A stretch of 64,000 nucleotides of DNA from Actinospineispora eucalypti. Its GTDB lineage: Bacteria > Actinomycetota > Actinomycetes > Mycobacteriales > Pseudonocardiaceae. The stretch spans positions 1,240,001-1,304,000 of the forward strand of contig JACHMT010000005.1 of NCBI GenBank assembly GCA_014208095.1, read 5' to 3'. Positions 33,308 to 41,927 of this stretch are shown piece after piece. The translations under genes and the position numbers were made by a program. Positions within the stretch are counted from its first letter, which is position 1. Every line of letters starts with the position of its first letter. The notes under the pieces are model-generated. The model was given only the letters and a program-made list of their open reading frames with translations. It ran no database searches and was not told where the DNA came from.

Positions 33308-33781
33308 ATGACATTGCGCGACGAGCGCCTTTCTGGCCCCCCGGAGCTGGACGACCTGGATCGCCGGCTGGTCGAGCTGTTGGTCGAGGACGGCCGCCGC
33401 ACCTTCGCCGAGCTGGGCCGCATCGTGGGGCTTTCCGTTCCCGCGGCGAAGCGCCGGGTGGACCGGCTCTGCGAGCTCGGGGTGATCACCGGGTTCACCG
33501 CCCGGGTGGACTACGCCCGCCTGGGCTGGGGCATCGAGGCGTTCACCGAGGTCCGCTACACCGGGACCACCGACATCGAGACGATCACCCGGGAGGCCAC
33601 CTCGGTGCCCGAGGTCCAGGCGGTCTACACGATCGCCGGCGATCCCGACGCGCTGTTCCGGGTGCGGGTGCGGGACATCCCGCACTTCCAGCGGGTCATC
33701 GACTCGCTGCGCCGCTCCCGCCGGGTCACCGGCACCAAGACCCTGATGGTGATCAGCGCCTGGCACCGCGGCGCCTCCTGA
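33308..33781 (+). CDS. Lrp/AsnC-family regulator
   Basis: A 157-residue regulator with an N-terminal winged helix (DDLDRRLVELLVEDGRR, then LGRIVGLSVPAAKRRVDRL) and a C-terminal RAM ligand domain (VQAVYTIAGDPDALFRVRV). It is divergent from the amino acid dehydrogenase and decarboxylase genes and very probably switches them on when their amino acid is abundant, the usual arrangement for this family. It ends 6 bases from the convergent LLM gene. Confidence 0.9.
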   Translation: MTLRDERLSGPPELDDLDRRLVELLVEDGRRTFAELGRIVGLSVPAAKRRVDRLCELGVITGFTARVDYARLGWGIEAFTEVRYTGTTDIETITREATSVPEVQAVYTIAGDPDALFRVRVRDIPHFQRVIDSLRRSRRVTGTKTLMVISAWHRGAS

Positions 33782-33787
33782 CGCGGG

Positions 33788-34791
33788 TCAGCCGGTCCAG
33801 GCGGACGCGACCTCGATCAGGCTCAGCTCGTTGGCGTGCACCCGTTCCTGGTCGACGCCGAAGTGCGGTGGGTAGAGCAGCGCCCAGTCGACCACGCCGG
33901 CGTAGCGGCTCAGCTGCACGGCGACGTCCTCCGGCGTGCCGAACACGGCCCGGTCGCCGGCCATCGCGTCCCCGGCGGCGACCACCCCGGACAGGTCACC
34001 CCGGGCGAGGGCCTCCCGCGCGGCGACCCGTTCGGCGGCGAACACCCCGCCGGGGAAGAGCGCGTCGTAGCCCTTGGGGGTGGCGTAGAAGCCCACCTGG
34101 GCGGCGGCGTCCCGGCGGGCGAGGCGCCGGTCGGTGCTCGCCGAGGCCACGATCTGCGTGGTCATCCGCTGGCCGGCGGCGTCCCGGCCCGCGCGGGCGG
34201 CGCCCTGGGCCAGCAACGGGCGGGCGATGTCACGCAAATAGCCGGCGGAGGCGATGGTGTGCCCGACGAACCCGTCCGCGCACTCGCCGACGGCGCGGAC
34301 CATGTGCTCGCCCACGCCCGCGGCCAGGATGGTCAGGTTGTCCGGCAGCGCGGTGCGGTCGTAGTGCGCCAGCGCGAGGCGGTCGAACCGGCCCTCGTGG
34401 TGGAACGGTCCCTCGCGGTGCGCGATCAGCCGCCGGATCAGGTCGATCCGTTCCCGCACCCGCGGGGCGGGGTTGGTCAGTGCGGCGCCGTACCAGTCCT
34501 GGTTCATCCGGCGGGTGCTGCTGCCCACGCCCAGCACGAACCGGCCCCCGGCGATCGCCTGGACGTCGGAGGCGGCCGCCGCGAGCGCCAGTGGCGAGCG
34601 GGCGAACAACGGCGTGACGCTGGTGCCCACGATCGCGTTCTCGGACGCGGCCGCGAACGCCGAGGCGCGAGTCAGGCTGCTGCGGTTGTAGTAGTCGATG
34701 GTCCAGAGTGAGTGCACGCCGGCCCGGCCGCGCGCACGATGCGCAGCGCGTCGGCCGGGTTCTCGTCCATGACCACGAGCCCGATCTTCAT
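33788..34791 (-). pseudogene. LLM-class F420-dependent oxidoreductase, frameshifted near its 5' end
   Basis: The intact family start, MKIGLVVMDENPADALRIVRAA, is read from ATG 34791, which overlaps the stop of the EamA gene (ATGA). About 20 codons later the frame breaks: the continuation VHSLWTIDYYNRSS and all of the remaining 300 residues lie in another frame, entered near 34717-34728. One base (or four) appears missing from the GC-rich run at the break. The rest is undamaged (VLGVGSSTRR, GVGEHMVRAV), so this is either a very young pseudogene or a sequencing error. A GTG at 34717 could give a shortened protein, but it would lack the first beta strand of the barrel. Confidence 0.8.
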
Positions 34792-35669
34792 GCTGGGACG
34801 GTACCCACCCGGGACGTGACGAGCACGGCGATCGTGTTCGCGGTGACCACCAGCGCGATCCCCAACCAGTCCAGGGTGACCAGCGCCTCGCCGAGCACCA
34901 CGGCGCCGATGCCGGCCGCGAGAACCGGGTTGGCGCTCATGAGAATGCCGAAGAAATGGGCCGGGACCCGGCGCAACGCCAGCAGATCGACCGCGAACGG
35001 CACGGCCGAGGAGAGCAGGCCCGCCGCCGAGGCGCAGGCGAGGGCGGCCGGCGTCGGAGGGTGGGCGAGGAGGACGACCAGTCCGATCGGCAGGTACCCG
35101 AGCGCGGAAACCGCACCGGCGGCCGCCGTTCCCTCCAGGCCGGGTACCCGCTGCCCGACCGTGCGGTTGAGCAGGATGTAGCACGCCCAGCAGGCGGCGG
35201 CGAGCAGGGCCAGGCCGATGCCGATGCCGTCGCTGGACGGCTGTGGCCTGGTCAGCAGCACGACACCGGCCGCGGCGAGCGCCGCGCACCCCAGGGTGGC
35301 GCGGTTGCGCGCGCCCAGGACGACGACCGCGAGCGGTCCGAGGAACTCCAGCGTGACCGCCAGGCCGAGCCCGATGCGGTCGACGGCCGTGTAGAGCGAG
35401 AGGTTCATCGTGGCGAAGACCGCGGCCAGCGCCAGCACCGGCCACCACTGGCGCCGGGTGAAGGCTCGCAACCGGGGCCGGCCGAGGACCAGCAGGGCGA
35501 CGCCGGCCACCCACTGGCGCACGACCACCACGCCGACCGGGCCGATGGCGTCGAAGGCCAGCGCGCCCACGGCCGCACCGGTCTGGTTGGACAGGGCGCC
35601 ACCGAGGAGCAGCGCGATGCCCTTGGCGCGGCCCGGTGCTTGCTCCCGTAGCTGGGTCTCGGTGTCCAT
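34788..35669 (-). CDS. EamA-family (RhtA-like) transporter
   Basis: A 293-residue inner-membrane protein with about ten transmembrane helices (LALAAVFATMNLSLYTAVDR, LALLAAACWACYILLNRTVG). The sequence is closest in style to RhtA-type exporters of amino acids and related metabolites. Its stop overlaps the start of the frameshifted LLM gene. It is divergent from a LysR gene, 68 bases away, which is its likely regulator. Confidence 0.85.
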   Translation of the reverse strand: MDTETQLREQAPGRAKGIALLLGGALSNQTGAAVGALAFDAIGPVGVVVVRQWVAGVALLVLGRPRLRAFTRRQWWPVLALAAVFATMNLSLYTAVDRIGLGLAVTLEFLGPLAVVVLGARNRATLGCAALAAAGVVLLTRPQPSSDGIGIGLALLAAACWACYILLNRTVGQRVPGLEGTAAAGAVSALGYLPIGLVVLLAHPPTPAALACASAAGLLSSAVPFAVDLLALRRVPAHFFGILMSANPVLAAGIGAVVLGEALVTLDWLGIALVVTANTIAVLVTSRVGTVPA

Positions 35670-35737
35670 ACGGCCAGAATGAGTACCGGCCAGTGATCCG
35701 CAAAATGCATTGATTGGTTCATTGATACGTTTGACGC

Positions 35738-36652
35738 ATGGATGTGGAGCTGCGGCATCTCCGCTGTCTGGTGGCGATCGCCGACGCGGGCGGGTTCACC
35801 GACGCCGCCGTGCGGCTCGGGGTCACGCAGCCGTCGGTGTCCCGCGCGCTCGCCGCGCTGGAGGACGCGCTCGGGGTCCGGGTGCTGCGCCGCACCAGTC
35901 GTGAGGTGGTGCTGACCTCGGCGGGGGAGCGGGTGCTGGCCCGGGCCCGCCGGGTGCTCGCCGAGGTCGACGATCTGGTCGGTGAGGCGCGCAGTGGCCA
36001 CACCCGGCTGCGGCTCGGCCACGCCTGGGCCGCGCTGGGCGAGCACACCGTCGAGCTGCAACGGCGCTGGGCCGCGTCGCACCCGGACGTGTCGCTGCAC
36101 CTGGTGCGCACCAACACCCCGTCCGGCGGACTGGCCGAGGGTGCCTGCGACGTCGCGGTGGTGCGGTCCCCCTCCGGGGCCGACCGGCTCGACCCCGCCC
36201 GCTTCGACGGGGCCGTCGTCGGGCTGGAGGCCCGCTACTGCGCGCTCGCCGCGGACGATCCCCTGGCCCGGCGCCGGCAACTGCGCGTCACCGACCTGAG
36301 CGACCGGGTTCTCGCCATCGACCGGCGCACCGGCACCACCGGCGTCGACCTCTGGCCCGCCGGCGCCCGCCCGGAGGTGGAGGAGATCCACGACGTGGAC
36401 GACTGGCTGGCCGTCATCGCCAGCGGCCGCTGCGTCGGGGTCACCGCCGAGGGCACGCTCACCCAGTACCGGCGCCAGGGCGTGGTCTTCCGCCCGCTGC
36501 GTGACGCCCCACCGGTGCCGGTGCGGCTGGTGTGGTGGCGCGACGACCCGCACCCGGCCACCGCCGACTTGGTCGGCCTGCTCGCCCACCTCTATCGCAC
36601 CGGTGCCACCCGCCGCCGGACGAAGGCATCGCGGGACACTAGGACAACTTGA
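35738..36652 (+). CDS. LysR-family regulator
   Basis: A 304-residue LysR protein. HTH: FTDAAVRLGVTQPSVSRALAALE; a linker helix follows, then a periplasmic-binding-protein-like effector domain (LRLGHAWAALGEHTVE). It is divergent from the EamA exporter and probably controls it. The 3' end overlaps the convergent amidohydrolase by 14 bases. Confidence 0.88.
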   Translation: MDVELRHLRCLVAIADAGGFTDAAVRLGVTQPSVSRALAALEDALGVRVLRRTSREVVLTSAGERVLARARRVLAEVDDLVGEARSGHTRLRLGHAWAALGEHTVELQRRWAASHPDVSLHLVRTNTPSGGLAEGACDVAVVRSPSGADRLDPARFDGAVVGLEARYCALAADDPLARRRQLRVTDLSDRVLAIDRRTGTTGVDLWPAGARPEVEEIHDVDDWLAVIASGRCVGVTAEGTLTQYRRQGVVFRPLRDAPPVPVRLVWWRDDPHPATADLVGLLAHLYRTGATRRRTKASRDTRTT

Positions 36653-37658
36653 TGCCCAGGAGCTGCCCGGCGTTGCCGTTGGCGATCTTGCGGCGGTCCT
36701 TCTCGCTGATCGGGGTCGTCTCGATCCACTTTGCCGCGGTCGCGGTGTCGGCGAACGGGTAGTCGACCGAGAACATGATGTTGTCGGCGCCGACCGTGAG
36801 GATCGCGTTGATCAACGCCTGATCGGAGAAGTTGCCGCTGGTGGTGACCAGGATGTTGTCGGCGAAGTACTCCGGGAGGGTCTTCTCGATGTGCTTGCCG
36901 ATCGGGTTCAGGTTGAAGTTGTACTGGGTGCGCCAGAGCTGGGCGGGCAGGCCTTCGCCGAGGTGCCCGACGATCAGCCGCAGGCCGGGATGCCGGTCGA
37001 ACAGCCCGCTGAAGATCAGCCGCAGCACGTGGGTGGCCGCCTCGGTGCCGAACCCCCAGGCGGTGCCGCGCAGCTGCGGGTGGCCGGCGTAGGGGGCGTG
37101 GGTGGCGGGCAGGCTCGGCCGGGGGTGCAGGTAGACCGGGACGCCCAGCTCGACGGCCGCCGCCCAGAACTGCTCGTACACCGGTTCGTCCAGGTAGCGA
37201 CCGTGTTCGGCGTCGTCGACGTTGGTGTAGCCGTTGATGAGCGCACCCTTGAACCCCAGCTCGCCCACCGCCCGGCCCAGCTCGGCGGCGGCCGGCTCGG
37301 GGTCCTGCATGGGCAGCGCGGCGAAGCCGGAGAAGCGGGTGGGGTGGCGGGCGATCTGCTCGGCCAGGAAGTCGTTCTGCCGGCGGGCCTCGGTGACCGC
37401 GCGGCCGGTGTCGACGATCGCCTGGACGCCCGGGGCGGCGAGGGAAAGGACGGCGTGGTCGATGCCGTGCTCGTCCATCGCGGCCAGCCGGCGCTCGTCG
37501 AAGTCCGCCAGGCGGAGCGTCGCGTCGCGGTACCACTCCGCCGCTTCGGGGCCGGACGCCGCGGCCAGCTGGCGCAGCTGCTCGCCGTTGGCGAGGTAGT
37601 CCCGCACGTCGTCCGGATGCTTGTAGGCCTCTTCCAGCGCGATCTTGGCAAGATTCAC
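36639..37658 (-). CDS. Amidohydrolase-2 family protein (gamma-resorcylate decarboxylase-like)
   Basis: A 339-residue TIM-barrel protein. IALEEAYKHP matches the start of gamma-resorcylate decarboxylase relatives, where IALEEH is usual, so the His there is Ala here. Other ligands are visible: LHPRPSLP (His), VGHLGEGLP (His) and FSVDYPF (Asp). Related enzymes remove carboxyl groups from phenolic acids without oxidation. The GTG at 37658 has no ribosome site, but an iron-box-like sequence abuts it, so the mRNA may be leaderless and iron-controlled. It is not overlapping with the oxidase gene upstream (53-base gap). Confidence 0.78.
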   Translation of the reverse strand: MNLAKIALEEAYKHPDDVRDYLANGEQLRQLAAASGPEAAEWYRDATLRLADFDERRLAAMDEHGIDHAVLSLAAPGVQAIVDTGRAVTEARRQNDFLAEQIARHPTRFSGFAALPMQDPEPAAAELGRAVGELGFKGALINGYTNVDDAEHGRYLDEPVYEQFWAAAVELGVPVYLHPRPSLPATHAPYAGHPQLRGTAWGFGTEAATHVLRLIFSGLFDRHPGLRLIVGHLGEGLPAQLWRTQYNFNLNPIGKHIEKTLPEYFADNILVTTSGNFSDQALINAILTVGADNIMFSVDYPFADTATAAKWIETTPISEKDRRKIANGNAGQLLGIKLS

Positions 37659-37659
37659 G

Positions 37660-37678
37660 AGAGGTAAGGCAACCCTTA
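37660..37678. promoter_or_regulatory. DtxR/IdeR-type iron-box-like site
   Basis: The 19 bases beginning AGAGGTAAGGCAACC match the iron-box consensus TWAGGTWAGSCTWACCTWA at 15 positions. The site starts 2 bases upstream of the amidohydrolase start codon. Confidence 0.5.
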
Positions 37679-37711
37679 GTACGAGTTGGTGTCAAGCGGG
37701 CGGGACGCGGG

Positions 37712-39124
37712 TCACCGTCCGGTGAGGCGGTTGGCGAAACGGGTGATCCGGCTGGGTTGCCGCAGGCCGGTGGCCTCGCGGCGGTCCGCCTCCCGGTAGA
37801 GCAGGTACATGGCGCGCACGCCCAGCCAGCGCAGCGGTTCGGGCTCCCACCGGCGCACCCGCCGGTTGGTCCACGGCAGGTGTACCAGCTCGGTGTCCCG
37901 GCGCAGCACCAGGTCGGCGAGCGTGCGGCCGGCCAGGTTGGTGGTGGTGAGACCACTTCCCACGTAGCCGCCGGCCCAGCCGAGGCCGGTCGCCGGGTCC
38001 AGGGTGACGCTCGCGCACCAGTCGCGCGGTACCCCGAGCACCCCGCACCAGGCCCGGGTCAGCGGGATGCCCGCGGTGGCGGGGAACTGGCTGTGCAGGA
38101 TCGCGGCCAGCGACTCGATGGTCCACCGCTGGGTCATGCCGTCGCGGTCGGTGCGCGAGCCGTAGCGGTAGGGCACGCCCCGGCCGCCGATCGCGATGCG
38201 GCCGTCGGCGGTGCGCTGGGCGTAGCTGTAGGCGTTCGCGCTGTCCCCGACCAGCTCGGCGCCGTCCCAGCCGATCTCGGCCCAGACGTGCTCGGGCAGC
38301 GGCTCGGTGGCCACCATGGAGGAGTTCATCGGCAACCACTCCCGCCGCCGGCCGGCGATCGACGCGGTGTAGCCCTCCAGGCAGCGCAGCACGTGCTCGG
38401 CGTGGACCACGCCGTGCGGCGTGACGGCCCGGCCGGGCCCGATGGCGGTGACCTCGGTGCCCTCGTAGATCGTCACGCCCAGCCGGCGAACGGCATCGGC
38501 GATGCCGCGCACCAGCTTGGCCGGCTGGACCCGGGCGCAGTGCGGGCTGTAGACGGCGCCCAGCGCGCCCTCCACCCGGACCCGTTCGTGCACCTCGCCC
38601 CGGCTCAGCCGCCGCTCGTGCGACTCGTCGATGCCCCAGGTGGCGTGATGGGCGAGGGTCTGGTCGATCCGGGCCAGCTGGGGTTCGGAACGGGCGACGT
38701 GCATGACGCCGTTCTTCACGATGTCGGCGTCGATGCCCTCCTTGTCGCACACCGTGATCACCTCGTCCACGGCCTGCTCCATCGCGCGGACCAGCCGGAC
38801 CACGCCGTCCCGGCCACCGGTGGCGGCGTAGCGCTCCAGGTTGCCGGCGAGCTCGGCGGACAGCCACCCGCCGTTGCGCCCGGAGGCGCCGAAGCCGGCG
38901 AACTCCTTCTCCAGCACGGCGATCCGCAGGTCCGGCTGGTGGGTGGCCAGGTGGTACGCCGTCCAGAGCCCGGTCAGCCCGCCGCCCACGATGCACACGT
39001 CGACGGACGCGTCGCCGGGCAGCGCCGGGCCGCGCGCCGGGATGCCGATCTCGTCGTACCAGAGCGAGACGCGGCCGTTGAGCAGGCCGGACACGTCGCC
39101 GGAGTGATAGGTCCTGTCGGTCAT
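37712..39124 (-). CDS. FAD-dependent amine oxidase (DAO family, gamma-glutamylputrescine oxidase-like)
   Basis: A 470-residue flavoenzyme. CIVGGGLTGLWTAYHLA is the FAD-binding loop, and FAGFGASGRNGGWLSAEL is the signature shared with PuuB and related polyamine/amino acid oxidases. Its ATG (39124) overlaps the stop of the ABC ATPase gene, so it is made with the transporter. The imported amine or its conjugate is therefore the likely substrate. No gamma-glutamyl ligase gene is seen in the window, so a full Puu pathway is not shown. Confidence 0.82.
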   Translation of the reverse strand: MTDRTYHSGDVSGLLNGRVSLWYDEIGIPARGPALPGDASVDVCIVGGGLTGLWTAYHLATHQPDLRIAVLEKEFAGFGASGRNGGWLSAELAGNLERYAATGGRDGVVRLVRAMEQAVDEVITVCDKEGIDADIVKNGVMHVARSEPQLARIDQTLAHHATWGIDESHERRLSRGEVHERVRVEGALGAVYSPHCARVQPAKLVRGIADAVRRLGVTIYEGTEVTAIGPGRAVTPHGVVHAEHVLRCLEGYTASIAGRRREWLPMNSSMVATEPLPEHVWAEIGWDGAELVGDSANAYSYAQRTADGRIAIGGRGVPYRYGSRTDRDGMTQRWTIESLAAILHSQFPATAGIPLTRAWCGVLGVPRDWCASVTLDPATGLGWAGGYVGSGLTTTNLAGRTLADLVLRRDTELVHLPWTNRRVRRWEPEPLRWLGVRAMYLLYREADRREATGLRQPSRITRFANRLTGR

Positions 39125-40239
39125 GAGCTGCCGTTCCGGTTGGGGAGTGCGGTGGCGTCGGCGGCGTCGAAGGTGAGCCACACCGGGTCGCCGGGGCGGG
39201 CGTCGCCGCGCCCGGTCGTGGGCTCGCGGACGTGCGCCTCGGATCCGTCCGGCAGCCGGACCAGCACCTTGCGGGCGTTGCCCAGGTAGACCTGGTCGAC
39301 CACGTCGCCGGGCACGGCGTTGCGGCCGGCCGGCGGGTCGTCGGTGCTCCGGGGAACCAGCGTGATGCGTTCCGGGCGGAGCATGACGACGGCGTCGGCG
39401 GCGTCCAGCGGCGTGCCGCGCTCGGCCCGGACGCGCCGGCCGAACACCTCCACGACCGAGGCGGGGCCGTCGACCCGGGATCGGCCGGGCAGCAGGGTCG
39501 ACTCGCCGAGGAAGCGGGCGACGAACATCGAGCCGGGGGACTCGTAGAGCTCCTCCCCGGTACCGACCTGCTCGATCCGGCCGTGGTTGAACACGGCGAT
39601 CCGGTCGGACAGCGCCAACGCCTCGTCCTGGTCGTGGGTGACGAACACGAAGGTGGTGCCCAGCTCGGCGTGGATGTGCCGGATCTCCAGCTGGAGCTGG
39701 TCGCGCAGCTTCTTGTCCAGCGCGCCGAGGGGTTCGTCCATGAGCAGCACCCCGGGCCGATACACCACCGCGCGGGCCAGCGCGACCCGCTGTTGCTGGC
39801 CGCCGGACAGCTCGCGCGGCCGGCGGCGGGCGAAGCCGTCGAGGCCGACCAGGCCGAGCGCCTCGGCGACCATGGTGTGCCGGGCCCGGCGGTCGATCCG
39901 GCGCTGGCGCAGCGGGTACTCGACGTTCTCGCCCACCGACATGTGCGGGAACAGTGCGTAGTTCTGGAACACCATGCCCAGGTCACGCCGGTGGGTGGGG
40001 ACGTCGTCCACCCGCTGCCCGTCGACCAGGATCTCGCCCGAGCTCACCGGCACGAAACCGGCCAGCATGTTGAGGGTGGTGGTCTTCCCGGAGCCGCTCG
40101 GGCCGAGCAGCGTGACGAACTCGCCGGCGGCGATCCGCAGGTCTATCGCGTCCACCACCGGCCCGCCGTCGTAGACCTTGGTCAGTGCGCGGAGCTCGAT
40201 CGAAGCGCCCGCTCCGGCGGTGCGCGGTTCACCCGGCAT
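39121..40239 (-). CDS. ABC transporter ATPase, spermidine/putrescine type (PotA-like)
   Basis: A 372-residue ATPase: Walker A GPSGSGKTTT, signature LSGGQQQRVALARA, Walker B VLLMDEPLGALD, and a C-terminal TOBE domain (VVEVFGRRVRAERG onward) as in PotA and related importers. It drives uptake through the two permeases encoded just upstream. It overlaps the permease gene by 11 bases and the oxidase gene by 4. Confidence 0.9.
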   Translation of the reverse strand: MPGEPRTAGAGASIELRALTKVYDGGPVVDAIDLRIAAGEFVTLLGPSGSGKTTTLNMLAGFVPVSSGEILVDGQRVDDVPTHRRDLGMVFQNYALFPHMSVGENVEYPLRQRRIDRRARHTMVAEALGLVGLDGFARRRPRELSGGQQQRVALARAVVYRPGVLLMDEPLGALDKKLRDQLQLEIRHIHAELGTTFVFVTHDQDEALALSDRIAVFNHGRIEQVGTGEELYESPGSMFVARFLGESTLLPGRSRVDGPASVVEVFGRRVRAERGTPLDAADAVVMLRPERITLVPRSTDDPPAGRNAVPGDVVDQVYLGNARKVLVRLPDGSEAHVREPTTGRGDARPGDPVWLTFDAADATALPNRNGSS

Positions 40240-41038
40240 GGGACCTCCTCGTGGTCAGGATGCCGCCGGCCACCGTGATCACCGTGGTCACGACCAGGAT
40301 CAGCGAGGACGCCGCCGCGATGGTCGGGTCGGTGTCCCGGGTGACGGAGCCGTACATCTTCACCGGCAGCGTCTGCAGGTACGGGCTCTGGATGAACAGC
40401 GAGAGCACCACCTCGTCGAAGCTGGTGGCGAAGGCGAACAGGGCTCCGGACCCGATCCCGGGGGCGATGACGGGCAGCGTCACGTGCCGGAAGGTCGTCC
40501 ACCGGCCGGCGCCGCACACGGCGGAGGCGTCCTCGAGCTGCCGGTCGAACTGGCGCAGGCTGTTCGACACGGCGATCAGCACCAGCGGCAGCGCGAGCAC
40601 GGTGTGCGCGCCGACGAACCCGGCGAGCGTGCCGGTGAGGTGCCAACGCAGGAACAGCGCGTACACGCCGACCGCGAGCACGATGACCGGGATGATCAGT
40701 GGCGCGATCAGCCAGCCGCGGATCGGGGCGTTGGCCCGGTGCTGGTGGCGGGCCATGCCCAGCGCCGCCGCCGTGCCCACCGCGGTGGCCAGCAGGGCCA
40801 CCAGCAGCCCGACCTGGAGGCTGGAGAACAGCGCGCGCCGCCAGCTCCGGTCGGTGAAGAACCGCTCGTACCACTGGGTGGACCAGCCGCTGGGCGGGAA
40901 CGCGAAGGACGGCTTGTCGGTGAAGCTGAGCGGTATCACCACCAGGGAGGGCGCCACCAGCCAGATCGCCACCAGCGCCCCGAGGCACCACAGCAGCACC
41001 CGCGCCGGGTCGGGCGCCCAGTCGGGCCGCGGCCTCAC
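40229..41038 (-). CDS. ABC transporter permease (PotC-like)
   Basis: A 269-residue permease with six transmembrane helices and the EAA-type loop that contacts the ATPase (LEDASAVCGAGRWTTFRHV). GTG 41038 is chosen because it overlaps the stop of the other permease (GTGA). Partner of the next upstream gene in the importer. Confidence 0.88.
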   Translation of the reverse strand: MRPRPDWAPDPARVLLWCLGALVAIWLVAPSLVVIPLSFTDKPSFAFPPSGWSTQWYERFFTDRSWRRALFSSLQVGLLVALLATAVGTAAALGMARHQHRANAPIRGWLIAPLIIPVIVLAVGVYALFLRWHLTGTLAGFVGAHTVLALPLVLIAVSNSLRQFDRQLEDASAVCGAGRWTTFRHVTLPVIAPGIGSGALFAFATSFDEVVLSLFIQSPYLQTLPVKMYGSVTRDTDPTIAAASSLILVVTTVITVAGGILTTRRSHAG

Positions 41039-41925
41039 GACAGCCCCCGTGAGCGCCGCACCGACCGCCAGGCGGCGAGCGTGCCGGCCGCCGCCGCGAG
41101 CAGTGCGCCGGTGATCACCAGCAGGGAAAGCCCCATGGCCCCGCCCCGGCCCCACTCCAGCAGGCCGGAGACCTGCGCGAAGATCTGCTGGCTGATCAGC
41201 GAGCTGTCCGGCGAACCGAGCAGCGCCGGCGTGACGTAGAAGCCGAGGCTGCTGATGAACACCAGCAGCGACCCGGCGCCCACCCCGGGCAGCGACAGCG
41301 GCAGCCAGATGCGCAGGAACGTGGTGGCCGGCCGGGCGCCCAGGGTGGCGCTGGCCGACAGCAGCCCCCGGTCGATCCGGGTCATCGTGGCGTAGATCGG
41401 CATCACCATCAGCGGCAGCAGGATCTGGGCCATGCCGATCACCACGCCGGCCGTGGTGCGGATCAGCGACCACCGGCCCAGGCCGGCGGCGGCCAGCGCG
41501 TTGTTGACCAGCCCGTTGTCCTGCAACAGGATCACCCAGGCGAAGGTCCGCACCATCAGGCTGGTCCAGAACGGCATCAGCACGATGATCGTCAGCACCA
41601 TCCGGGCCCGGGGCGAGGCGCTGGCCATCAGGTAGGCGTAGCCGTAACCCACCACCGCGCAGCTCAGCGTCACCAGGCCGGCGGCGGTGAAGGTGCGCAC
41701 CAGCACCGCCCGCTGCACCGGATCGCTCAGGTACCAGCCGATGTTGCCGAGGAAGCCGGCGCCGTCGGTGGCGGTCAGCCAGACCACGAACACCAGCGGG
41801 AGCAGGAAGAACGCCGCCATCAGCAGCAGCGACGGGCTCAGCAGCAGCCACCAGGAACGGGTCGCCCGCTGCCGTTGCCGGCCGGCCAGCGCGGCGTCGG
41901 TGGTCAGCACTTCGGCGTAGGCCAT
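41035..41925 (-). CDS. ABC transporter permease (PotB-like)
   Basis: A 296-residue permease with six transmembrane helices; the ATPase-contact loop is SASATLGARPATTFLRIWLP. It starts at ATG 41925, 2 bases after the binding-protein gene, and overlaps the second permease. With PotC-, PotA- and PotD-like partners it makes a complete importer. Confidence 0.88.
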   Translation of the reverse strand: MAYAEVLTTDAALAGRQRQRATRSWWLLLSPSLLLMAAFFLLPLVFVVWLTATDGAGFLGNIGWYLSDPVQRAVLVRTFTAAGLVTLSCAVVGYGYAYLMASASPRARMVLTIIVLMPFWTSLMVRTFAWVILLQDNGLVNNALAAAGLGRWSLIRTTAGVVIGMAQILLPLMVMPIYATMTRIDRGLLSASATLGARPATTFLRIWLPLSLPGVGAGSLLVFISSLGFYVTPALLGSPDSSLISQQIFAQVSGLLEWGRGGAMGLSLLVITGALLAAAAGTLAAWRSVRRSRGLS

Positions 41926-41927
41926 CG

